Shown here one piece after another: positions 8,798 to 16,349 of a DNA stretch of 64,000 nt (positions are counted from its first letter, which is position 1; every line of letters starts with the position of its first letter). The notes beneath the pieces were generated by a model. It was not told the DNA's origin and did not search any database. It was given only the letters and a program-made list of their open reading frames with translations. The DNA comes from Pedobacter paludis (GTDB taxonomy: Bacteria > Bacteroidota > Bacteroidia > Sphingobacteriales > Sphingobacteriaceae): the NCBI RefSeq assembly GCF_003173575.1, contig NZ_QGNY01000001.1:434001-498000 (forward strand), in the 5' to 3' direction. Position numbers and translations under genes: made by a program.

Positions 8798-11077
8798 ATG
8801 AGAAAATCAAAATTAATCGCGCTGATTGGATTGCTACTGCTCCTCGCCTCATCAACCCATGCACAAAAGCTGATTTGGCAGGTCAAATGGATCCAAACAA
8901 GTTTAAAAGAGGATAGCCTGCGCGCAGCTCAATATTTCTCCAAAGCTTTTATCACCAAATCTGCCGTTAAAAGCGCCACCCTATATATCACCGCGCGCGG
9001 GATGTACGAGGCCAATATCAATGGCAAAAGGGTGGGCGATGCTTACCTGTCTCCAGGTTGGACGAGTTACGATAAACGCATTGCCTATCAAAGCTATAAC
9101 GTATCAGACCTACTTAAAAAAGGCGAGAATAAATTGAACGTCATCCTTGGCGACGGCTGGTATCGTGGCGCTATCGGGTTTGAAGAGCGCAGGGACTATT
9201 ACGGTAAAACACTTGCTTTGCTTTGCCAGCTCGAAGTGAAGTATAAAAATGGCAAAAAGGAAATTATTGGATCGGACGAAAGCTGGCGATGTGGGGAAGG
9301 ACCGATCCGCTTTTCGGAGATCAATAATGGCGAAACAATAGATGCCCGCGTAGCAGTCAAGACCGAAATGCCGGTTGTTATCGCTAATTTCAACTATCAA
9401 GGACTTTTTCCATCCGAAAATGAACCCATCCGAAAACATGAGCTTTTCAAGCCAAAATTGCTCATCACACCAAAAGGAGAAAAAGTACTGGACTTTGGTC
9501 AGAACTTAACCGGCTGGATCGCGGTGAAAGCCAAAGGTCCCGCTGGAACCACCATCAGTTTGGAGCATGGGGAAGTGCTCGACAATAAAGGAAATTTTTA
9601 TATGGGCAATATGCGTAAGGCGAGGGTGAAAGCTACCTATATTCTTGCGGGAAATGGAGCAGAATATTACGAGCCCCACTTTACCTATTTTGGCTTTCGC
9701 TACGCGCGGGTTACCGGTTACCCTGGAGAAATTTCCCCAGATGATTTCGAAGGCATCAGCCTATATTCTGACGTTCAATCGACCGGAAGCTTTACTTGCA
9801 GTAACCCACTTATCAATCAGTTGCAAAGTAATATAACTTGGAGTCAGCGCGGAAATTTTCTCGACGTACCCACCGACTGTCCACAGCGAGATGAACGCCT
9901 GGGCTGGACGGGCGATGCCCAGGTATTTTTCCGCACGGCGGCATTCAATTACCGTGTCGATAAGTTTTTCAATAAATGGCTCGAAGACATGGCGCTGGAC
10001 CAGGGTGCTAGTGGCATCATTCCATCGGTCATTCCTAATATGTACTTTGGCGCAGATGGATCTGCCGGCTGGGCGGATGCGGCAACCATCATTCCATGGC
10101 AACATTATCTGGTTTATGGCGATAAAGCCTCGCTTGCCAGACACTACCCAATGATGAAAAAATGGGTGGATTACGTGAAAGGGCAATCACAAAATGACCT
10201 GTGGCGTTCTGGATGGCAATTCGGCGACTGGCTTTCTTACCGTCCCATGGATGACAACGGAACCGAGGCGGTGACCGATAAATTCCAGATTGCTCAATGC
10301 TTCTGGGCCCATTCGACCCAGAATCTAATTAATGCCGCTAAAGCCTTAGGTAGAACTGAAGATGTGGTCTTTTATTCAGCTCTATTAGAACGCATTAAAA
10401 TCGCTTTTCTAAAAGAATACTTTACCCCAAATGGCCGGCTGATGAGCAATACCCAGACCGCTTATGTACTGGCTTTGCACTTTGATATGCTGCCCGAAAA
10501 TGCGCGCACTAAGGCCGCGGCGTATTTGGTTGAAAATATACGCGCCTACGAGGATCACCTGACCACTGGCTTTCTAGGTACCCCGTACCTATGTGAAGTG
10601 CTGACCAGGTTTGGCTACCCGGATGTTGCCTATCAGCTGCTAAACCAAAAGACCTACCCAAGCTGGCTGTTTTCCGTGACCAAAGGCGCCACCACGATTT
10701 GGGAACGCTGGAATGCGGTGCTGCCAACTGGCGAATTTTACAATCCCCATATGAACAGTTTTAACCATTACGCCTATGGCGCGATCGGAGACTGGCTGTA
10801 CCGTACCGTGGCTGGTATCAATACCGATACAGCTGGTGTAGGGTATAAAAAAATCATCATCAAACCCATTCCGGGCGGTGGGTTGACCTGGGTCAAGGCC
10901 AATTATCTTTCCAAATACGGAAAAATAACTGCTAACTGGAAAATTACCGGTGGGCGCCTAAGCCTGGATGTTGAAATCCCGGAAGGCACAACTGCCGAAA
11001 TCTTAGTGCCAAGTGTGGATGGTAAAGATTTCCAGCTGCACCAGGTGATTGCAGGGAAATACCATTATGAGCGGTAA
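8798..11077 (+). CDS. Secreted alpha-L-rhamnosidase, GH78 family
   Basis: The product is 759 residues with a signal peptide ending LLLLASSTHAQ. N-terminal beta domains (AKSATLYITARGMYEANINGKRVG region, about 45-130, and a second one to about 330) precede the (alpha/alpha)6 catalytic barrel. Diagnostic GH78 blocks are DVPTDCPQRDERLGWTGD (about residues 356-373), which carries the acidic residues of the active site, GWADAATIIPW (about 425-435), and TTIWERWNAV (about 632-641) with the general-base Glu. It hydrolyses terminal alpha-L-rhamnose from polysaccharides or plant glycosides in the periplasm. The gene ends at a strong terminator, so GH2 and GH78 form one two-gene unit. A rhamnosidase plus a GH2 enzyme fits stepwise removal of rhamnose and a beta-linked sugar from a pectin side chain, gum or flavonoid glycoside; this is inference. 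Confidence 0.93.
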   Translation: MRKSKLIALIGLLLLLASSTHAQKLIWQVKWIQTSLKEDSLRAAQYFSKAFITKSAVKSATLYITARGMYEANINGKRVGDAYLSPGWTSYDKRIAYQSYNVSDLLKKGENKLNVILGDGWYRGAIGFEERRDYYGKTLALLCQLEVKYKNGKKEIIGSDESWRCGEGPIRFSEINNGETIDARVAVKTEMPVVIANFNYQGLFPSENEPIRKHELFKPKLLITPKGEKVLDFGQNLTGWIAVKAKGPAGTTISLEHGEVLDNKGNFYMGNMRKARVKATYILAGNGAEYYEPHFTYFGFRYARVTGYPGEISPDDFEGISLYSDVQSTGSFTCSNPLINQLQSNITWSQRGNFLDVPTDCPQRDERLGWTGDAQVFFRTAAFNYRVDKFFNKWLEDMALDQGASGIIPSVIPNMYFGADGSAGWADAATIIPWQHYLVYGDKASLARHYPMMKKWVDYVKGQSQNDLWRSGWQFGDWLSYRPMDDNGTEAVTDKFQIAQCFWAHSTQNLINAAKALGRTEDVVFYSALLERIKIAFLKEYFTPNGRLMSNTQTAYVLALHFDMLPENARTKAAAYLVENIRAYEDHLTTGFLGTPYLCEVLTRFGYPDVAYQLLNQKTYPSWLFSVTKGATTIWERWNAVLPTGEFYNPHMNSFNHYAYGAIGDWLYRTVAGINTDTAGVGYKKIIIKPIPGGGLTWVKANYLSKYGKITANWKITGGRLSLDVEIPEGTTAEILVPSVDGKDFQLHQVIAGKYHYER

Positions 11078-11136
11078 TGAGATTTTAAGAAAAGACTGCA
11101 AGAAATAGATAAATAAATGGTTATAGAGAGGCCATA

Positions 11137-11166
11137 GGTCCTGCCGGATGGCAGGGCCGTTTTTTG
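11137..11166 (+). terminator. Rho-independent terminator after the GH2-GH78 genes
   Basis: A 9-bp stem (GGTCCTGCC / GGCAGGGCC, one G-T pair) with a 4-base loop is followed by six T. It isolates the glycosidase unit from the downstream STAS/PRTase cassette. Confidence 0.8.
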
Positions 11167-11330
11167 TTACCCATTTCCCTATTTTGATAAACATAACAAT
11201 TTGCAGTTTCGGCAATGAGTTGTAATCTACAATATTACTTAATGCATAAATGAATTAATGCAAGTGACTGGCAATAGTGTTGTGATTTTATTAACTGACA
11301 TAGTCTTTTTTAAAATATAGAATTACGGAT

Positions 11331-11362
11331 GTTGAAATAATCGCAGTAATTTTTTAAGTTTG
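11331..11362 (+). promoter_or_regulatory. Predicted Bacteroidota sigma-A promoter of the STAS/PRTase cassette
   Basis: GTTG at 11331-11334 is followed after 20 bases by TAAGTTTG at 11355-11362, an exact match to the Bacteroidota -7 consensus TAnnTTTG at nearly the usual spacing. It lies between the glycosidase terminator and the first ORF of the cassette and implies a transcription start close to 11370. Prediction from consensus only. Confidence 0.45.
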
Positions 11363-11376
11363 GTAAACGCTCCGAT

Positions 11377-11472
11377 ATGACTACAATAATCCATAAGAAG
11401 GCCACTATCATTTCCTACGATCGTAACCGGCCGATAATTTTCTATATAGGCAATCGTGTAGTGTTTAATTAA
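11377..11472 (+). CDS. Possible 31-residue leader or first small gene of the cassette
   Basis: An ATG 14 bases after the predicted -7 element opens a 31-codon frame (MTTIIHKKATIISYDRNRPI then IFYIGNRVVFN) that stops 11 bases before the GTG start of the next gene. The peptide is basic with alternating beta-like residues and no transmembrane segment or signal. It may be a translated leader coupled to the weak GTG start, or a small component of the system. Nothing but position supports it, so it may be chance. Confidence 0.35.
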   Translation: MTTIIHKKATIISYDRNRPIIFYIGNRVVFN

Positions 11473-11483
11473 CTAATTTCAAG

Positions 11484-12710
11484 GTGCTAGAAGAAAACAT
11501 CATCCATTTAGATTCTCCGGATCAGAAGCGATTTACGTCATACCGATTTTATAGTGAGCTGTTAAGTGATTTGAATGAATATTATCGTTCTGATTATAAG
11601 GGGGCAGCACCAGTGATTTCTTTGGATCGATCGCTGCGAATTGATCCAAGCGTTTTACCTCTTCTAATGGCTCTTGGGGCTTTCCTTAAGGAGTTTCATA
11701 AGCAGAGCATATCGCTAGAAATGGACAACGACTTGAGTTCGAATGGAATCATAAGGTTTCTGCAGCAGAGTGATTTTTTACATATTGTTGGCGATCATGA
11801 TAACCCAAACTGGCCTAATGCTAAAAGAATTTTCAAGTTCAATAGAGAGGCAATTGGACAGTTTAGTCAAAGAGGAGAGTTGAGATTTGACCATAAAATA
11901 CACCTTTACAGTAGAAATGACCCTGGTCTTAGGTTAATCAATTTGATCGATGATGGCGAAAAACGCAGGGATGCATTGATAGAGCATTTTTCTTTCCTTG
12001 CCACTTCACATTTCGAAAACCTCGTGAATGATATTGGGACAGACAATTTTATTAAAACTCAATTTGTTCAGATCATATCCGAACTCATCACCAACGGTAT
12101 TTTCCATTCCGGCTCAGATGTTTACATGATGATGTTCAGTAACCGGTTTAAAACCAGTTGTTCAATAGCTGATATAGGAGTGGGCTTATTTGATACTATC
12201 ATGGCGAAAGAGAAGACGGCCTATTACAATCCTGGCGGGCTCATGGGAATACTAAGCCAGAAGATCACCGTTAGTATGGCACCTGTAACCCAGAAATGTG
12301 CTTTTTCAATTTTTGAGACTTTCTACTATTCGATGTTGAAGGATCGTCAGGGAATGTTTGATTTGATGCTCAAGGTGGTAATCAGATGTCAGGGATATTT
12401 CAGACTACATTACGATAACGTTCAAATTATTGTTTCGTCTAGAATGTTAAATGAACTGTCTATGCTCCAGGAAATTCGAACCGGGATATGGCGCTGTCAT
12501 TCATGGTTTCTTTTAAATCCTGAATTATCAGATGAATACCATCAACAAATGCTCTCTTTATCCGATCAGGGGCAAAAAGCAATTATCTCGCTTGCTGAAG
12601 GCATATTTAGAAACTATACCCAGGACGTTCAATTTTCTGCAATACGGATTTTCCAGGTAAGGTTTAAAGGAGTGCATGTTGAAGCTGAAATACCAACAAA
12701 CGTCAATTAG
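11484..12710 (+). CDS. STAS-like / GHKL (histidine-kinase-type) ATPase, no HisKA
   Basis: I assign domains but know no name for this 408-residue protein. Residues about 35-110 resemble a STAS fold (VISLDRSLRIDPSVLPLLMA, then a second strand ISLEMDN). Residues about 190-260 hold a GHKL ATPase core: N-box ELITNGIFHS with Glu200 and Asn204, and a DxGxG box IADIGVGLFD with Asp230. The last strand GVHVEAEIP also fits GHKL. About 100 residues between the G1 box and the end are atypical, with no clear G2 lid. There is no phospho-acceptor His domain, so it resembles anti-sigma or RsbT/SpoIIAB-type ATPases more than a sensor kinase. Start is GTG, the only plausible one after an in-frame TAA at 11466. 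The next gene begins 2 bases after its stop. It probably switches partners by ATP binding or phosphorylation (inference). Confidence 0.7.
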   Translation: MLEENIIHLDSPDQKRFTSYRFYSELLSDLNEYYRSDYKGAAPVISLDRSLRIDPSVLPLLMALGAFLKEFHKQSISLEMDNDLSSNGIIRFLQQSDFLHIVGDHDNPNWPNAKRIFKFNREAIGQFSQRGELRFDHKIHLYSRNDPGLRLINLIDDGEKRRDALIEHFSFLATSHFENLVNDIGTDNFIKTQFVQIISELITNGIFHSGSDVYMMMFSNRFKTSCSIADIGVGLFDTIMAKEKTAYYNPGGLMGILSQKITVSMAPVTQKCAFSIFETFYYSMLKDRQGMFDLMLKVVIRCQGYFRLHYDNVQIIVSSRMLNELSMLQEIRTGIWRCHSWFLLNPELSDEYHQQMLSLSDQGQKAIISLAEGIFRNYTQDVQFSAIRIFQVRFKGVHVEAEIPTNVN

Positions 12711-12712
12711 GC

Positions 12713-13726
12713 ATGGTGATATCAAAAATTATATATCAGGATTGCGTGTATTTCAATCTACATGCTGAACAGTCATTCACAGGCAGTTTTCTTGCTGATA
12801 AGGGAGATTCTGGCATTAATATATGTGAGGGAATTTTTGGCACTGAATTAACGCTGGAAACCCTTAGTAATATTGAGACTTCGCTCGCTGATAGCGCTGA
12901 TTACCGAGCACTTTTAGACTTTAGGGGCATTCGGGATGTGCAGGCTAATCTATTTAAAGTAGTGATCGAGCTTACTAAGCTGGTTAAACGATTGGCATTC
13001 ATAAATGTCACCGATAAGATTATTGAAAAGCTAAATCTTGGTTTTTTTACCAAGGGAAATGTGCTTATCGAGGGGGGATACCAGCTATTTGTTTTAACCA
13101 CCGAGGTTGAGACTTTTGAAATGGTTGATCCATTTTCTTTATTCAAGCATAAATTCACCGATCTATTGGTGTCAAATACCCTTGACAATAAAGGAGATAG
13201 TGCTTTCCGGCACAATAGTCCAGTTTATATACCGAAATTTATTGATGTGAAGGGAATAATCATCGCTGACCCTTCCTTTTTTACTTATGTCATTTACTAT
13301 ATGGCGATCAATATCAATCAACATGACAGCTGGAATGTTGTCGGAGATAATCCTATCTTATTTTGTCAGAATTTAAACGGTTCTTATATCTGTTCGATAC
13401 TTTCGAGATTTCTTAAGTGGGATATGCTTTCTATGGATCACATCGGGCCTGCGAACAAGGTCTATAGCAGCATTGGGAATAAAATTCGCTCAGAGGCACG
13501 CTACTTAGTAATTTCTGATGTGATCTGTCTAGGTACGGAAATTAAAATCTGCCAAAACATCATCAATTATTCTGGAGGTAGATATTTGGGGAATGCCTGT
13601 GTGGTTAAAATCGAAACACTTCTTGCCGAACATCAGGACAAAAATTCGGTGAGTGTTTTTAGTATAACCGAAAGCAATAATCCGATAGACTTTAAAATTT
13701 TAACTGCATTATCTCCACAAGCTTAG
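12713..13726 (+). CDS. STAS-like / phosphoribosyltransferase-fold protein
   Basis: This 337-residue cytosolic protein has two parts. Residues about 40-120 read like a STAS or DUF4325-type module (YRALLDFRGIRDVQANLFKV, then RLAFINVTDKI). Residues about 170-330 look like a type I phosphoribosyltransferase: a hydrophobic beta core and a PRPP-loop-like segment YLVISDVICLGTEIK at 264-278. The canonical loop is (D/E)-D-x-x-x-T-G-x-T/S; here the first acid is Ser268 and the threonine positions are altered, while Asp269 and Gly274 remain. It may bind a nucleotide or PRPP without normal transfer. It lies 2 bases after the STAS/GHKL gene and 2 bases before the phosphoesterase/PRTase gene, so the three proteins are made together. 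The STAS part is the natural partner of the GHKL ATPase. Domain calls are by eye and moderately sure. Confidence 0.62.
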   Translation: MVISKIIYQDCVYFNLHAEQSFTGSFLADKGDSGINICEGIFGTELTLETLSNIETSLADSADYRALLDFRGIRDVQANLFKVVIELTKLVKRLAFINVTDKIIEKLNLGFFTKGNVLIEGGYQLFVLTTEVETFEMVDPFSLFKHKFTDLLVSNTLDNKGDSAFRHNSPVYIPKFIDVKGIIIADPSFFTYVIYYMAININQHDSWNVVGDNPILFCQNLNGSYICSILSRFLKWDMLSMDHIGPANKVYSSIGNKIRSEARYLVISDVICLGTEIKICQNIINYSGGRYLGNACVVKIETLLAEHQDKNSVSVFSITESNNPIDFKILTALSPQA

Positions 13727-13728
13727 CG

Positions 13729-15558
13729 ATGGCCGATCGAATCATCATACACCTCTCAGATTTGCACGTAACTTATCACTTCGATAATAATGGCGTGCCG
13801 TTAAAAAAAGTTGGCTCAAATCTTTCCACAGACCTAGCCCTCACAGATAATAGCAGATACGCCGAACAGTTCTGCAAGCTCATAGAAACAGAATACCCCA
13901 ACGCTAGGAAATACCTGGTAATTACTGGAGATATTGCAGAACAAGGGATGCTGGAAGAATATGAAGCTGCTTCATTGTTTTTGGAAACTTTAATAACAAG
14001 GTTGAAGTTGGAGCGGTCTGATCTACTCCTCATTCCTGGAGACCATGACATCAACAGATTAAATTTGCAGATTGCCCATTCAAAAAGTGATAAAAGTAGA
14101 CATGCTTTTGAAATGAATGAGGCAAAGTTCGATGATTTCTCAAAATTCTATTTTGAGGTACTGAAAATTCCATTTGCCTTTGATAATATGGTTTGCAACC
14201 ATCTGGTATTGGAACCAGAAAAGCTATTACTAGTTGGATTGAATTCAAACGCCAAGATCGGTGCCCATAATGGCTTGGGATATATCCATATAGATAAACT
14301 CTCGATAGAATTAGCTGAGCTAGAGAAAAAATTTGCCGATTATTCCAAAGTAGCATTTGTTCATCATAACCTGGATGGTCAATATGAAGATAAAAAAAGT
14401 GGACAATGGGATGCTGCCAATAAAGTTGATTTAATTCAAATTTTCGGCCAATACAAATTTAATGCTGTTTTTTACGGTAATGAGCATACACCGGCATCGA
14501 ACCGCGAAAATGACTTGGTATATATCTCCACAGGATCCTTTGCTAAAAATGATGCACCAAACGGTTTCAGGGTTTATCAAGTAAATACTCAAAATGGAGG
14601 CCTCAGCCTAATTAACAAGCGCTACTCGCTAATCAACGACAACGCTAAGACCGCTCCGCAGTGGGGTAGCTGGTCTATACTTAACATTCGCGGTGCTAAT
14701 GAAAATTTGCCTGAGATTGAACTCCGTAAGCCTTTGCCTGTCGCTGCTGCAGCTCCACCGGAAGATATATTCGGCAACACGGAAATCGTCAAAGAGGCCG
14801 GCGAGGAGTTTGAGGAAGTATCCACAATCGAGGAATCAGAAGCAAATCTCCAAAATGAAAAGGAAGCTGCGATAGTTTTGAGGACTCCTGAACTAAATTT
14901 TGAAAACTCGTATTCCGATAAGATATTCCGCATCATCAAAGAAAAAAAATTGTTCCTATCAGGTCACTTTCATTGGAGCGATAGTTCCAAAGCGCATAAT
15001 TGGATAAATGTCCCCGTGTTTTTATCAGACATGGATCATCTCCAACTTGCCCAGAAAGCCGTTTTTGAGGTTGTTACAGAAAATGATTTGAAATACGATT
15101 TTGTCTTGGGACTTGGAATTGAAGGCAATATTCTGGCAACTTATACAGCACTCCGATCGGGAACCACTTATTCTTATTTGCCTTATTCTTACCGTTACCA
15201 AGATCACGCGGTGTATGAAAAAAATATTCATATCGAGAATAATGGTAAATATCAAAATATATTGGTGATAACCGATGTAATTAATAATGGGAAAACCGTA
15301 GAGAGATTGATTGACAAGGAAACTGAATTTTTTAAAGATGTAAAATCCATTAATGTTGTAAGTCTATTTTATACCGGCGATCCACAAGCAAATCCTCTAA
15401 ATTATGATCAAAATACCAACGTAAAAAATTTCTATGTGACCCACATGAAGGTGGAGAAGTGTCCGTACGATGAAAATTTTAGGAAAACCTGTATGATCTA
15501 CAGAGAAAAAATGGATTGTGTTCATGAATTTTACGATGCAAATCAGGGTAGCAATTGA
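13729..15558 (+). CDS. Calcineurin-like metallophosphoesterase fused to an orotate-PRTase-like domain
   Basis: The 609-residue protein starts at once with phosphoesterase motif I (IIHLSDLH, Asp11 and His13), then GDIAE (Asp68), PGDHD (Asp105-Asp107) and VHH (212-213). The final motif is GNEH (250-253). Two metal-ligand motifs deviate from the family: GNHD reads GDHD, and GHxH reads GNxH. An acidic, low-complexity linker follows at about 335-395. From about 405 the protein resembles orotate phosphoribosyltransferase: LFLSGHFHWSD, FVLGLGIEGNILA and a PRPP-loop segment NILVITDVINNGKTV (510-524). There the first acidic residue is Thr515 before Asp516, the same kind of change as in the preceding gene. 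The likely chemistry is hydrolysis of a phosphoester or nucleotide coupled to PRPP or nucleobase sensing; this is inference. It is the last gene of the three-gene unit. Confidence 0.72.
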   Translation: MADRIIIHLSDLHVTYHFDNNGVPLKKVGSNLSTDLALTDNSRYAEQFCKLIETEYPNARKYLVITGDIAEQGMLEEYEAASLFLETLITRLKLERSDLLLIPGDHDINRLNLQIAHSKSDKSRHAFEMNEAKFDDFSKFYFEVLKIPFAFDNMVCNHLVLEPEKLLLVGLNSNAKIGAHNGLGYIHIDKLSIELAELEKKFADYSKVAFVHHNLDGQYEDKKSGQWDAANKVDLIQIFGQYKFNAVFYGNEHTPASNRENDLVYISTGSFAKNDAPNGFRVYQVNTQNGGLSLINKRYSLINDNAKTAPQWGSWSILNIRGANENLPEIELRKPLPVAAAAPPEDIFGNTEIVKEAGEEFEEVSTIEESEANLQNEKEAAIVLRTPELNFENSYSDKIFRIIKEKKLFLSGHFHWSDSSKAHNWINVPVFLSDMDHLQLAQKAVFEVVTENDLKYDFVLGLGIEGNILATYTALRSGTTYSYLPYSYRYQDHAVYEKNIHIENNGKYQNILVITDVINNGKTVERLIDKETEFFKDVKSINVVSLFYTGDPQANPLNYDQNTNVKNFYVTHMKVEKCPYDENFRKTCMIYREKMDCVHEFYDANQGSN

Positions 15559-15578
15559 TAACTTGCCAATACTGTGTA

Positions 15579-16178
15579 TTAAGCGAACAAACTCAGCTGT
15601 ACCTGTTTTATTTTGAAGGCTTTAATACTCTTTAAGGTTGCCAGAATGATTTTCTGATTATAATTAACGGTGTCGCTGTCGCCAGCATGTAGCTCCATTT
15701 TGTTCTTTAATTTCATCAGCGCCTCATTAAGGGCGCTTTCCCTGGAACTAAACCGCTCGTCATGAACACAAATACCGCAAGAAGATCCTGCAGTGCCATA
15801 ATTGATACTCATGCCATAGGCCCACATACCATTTGGACCATGGCCCAACGTAATTGTGGAATATGTTCCATAGCGATCCATTTCAACGATACCGAGTTTT
15901 AATTCTTCCTGGTCTAGAAACACCGGCTTTCTCAGCCAACCGTATCGATCAAAATCTATCAACTCAAAGCCAAACTCCAATCCTTTGCGGTAAGCATGGA
16001 CATTCAACAAAATCTGATACATCCTGTCTCCAAATAAAGTGAACCATTTTAATTTTTCCAGATCATTGGCATTGGAGGCCTCAACAATTTCATTGAAGGT
16101 ATGAACTTCATGTTGACATAGGTTATATTCATTTCTGAAAGCATTAAGATTTTCTCTTCTAAAAAGTTTAGGTACCAT
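15579..16178 (-). CDS. Hypothetical protein beside the integrase
   Basis: I do not recognise this 199-residue protein. It has no signal peptide or membrane segment. The first 75 residues are charged and helical; residues about 95-160 form a compact domain with GHGPNGMWAYGMSINYGTAG and the motif CGICVHDERFSSRESALNEA. The last part matches the loose pattern of mobile-element proteins in which a displayed strand is followed by SREEAL and a helix. The protein ends KQVQLSLFA. Its stop lies 20 bases from the stop of the phosphoesterase/PRTase gene on the other strand, with no obvious terminator between. It is probably element cargo or an accessory gene of the integrase module; function unknown. Confidence 0.6.
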   Translation of the reverse strand: MVPKLFRRENLNAFRNEYNLCQHEVHTFNEIVEASNANDLEKLKWFTLFGDRMYQILLNVHAYRKGLEFGFELIDFDRYGWLRKPVFLDQEELKLGIVEMDRYGTYSTITLGHGPNGMWAYGMSINYGTAGSSCGICVHDERFSSRESALNEALMKLKNKMELHAGDSDTVNYNQKIILATLKSIKAFKIKQVQLSLFA

Positions 16179-16226
16179 AATAAATTAGATTAGTTTCAAA
16201 TGCTATCATAACATAGCTGGACGTTC

Positions 16227-16275
16227 AAACCAGCAAGGGCGGAGCGAAGCGGAGTTTATAAACCCTTGATGGTTT
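16227..16275. repeat. Imperfect 13-bp inverted repeat between cargo and integrase
   Basis: AAACCAGCAAGGG (16227-16239) and CCCTTGATGGTTT (16263-16275) pair at 12 of 13 positions around a 23-base spacer containing GGAGCGAAGCGGAG. There is no T-run, so it is not a simple terminator. It lies 52 bases upstream of the unknown gene's start (minus strand) and 75 bases beyond the integrase stop. It could be a protein-binding or recombination accessory site. Confidence 0.4.
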
Positions 16276-16349
16276 AGGACGGCTCAGCTGTAGATTTGCA
16301 GTTGAAAAACTATCTAATAAAATTATGGCTATTAACAACGTTTGGATTC

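Noticed and set aside
15854-16042. 62-codon plus-strand frame inside the unknown gene beside the integrase
   Set aside because: No supported start context; the minus-strand frame is longer and uninterrupted.
16179-16349. Integron attC or insertion-sequence end between the cargo and the integrase
   Set aside because: Only a single inverted repeat is present; no core-site consensus, no transposase gene and no target-site duplication.
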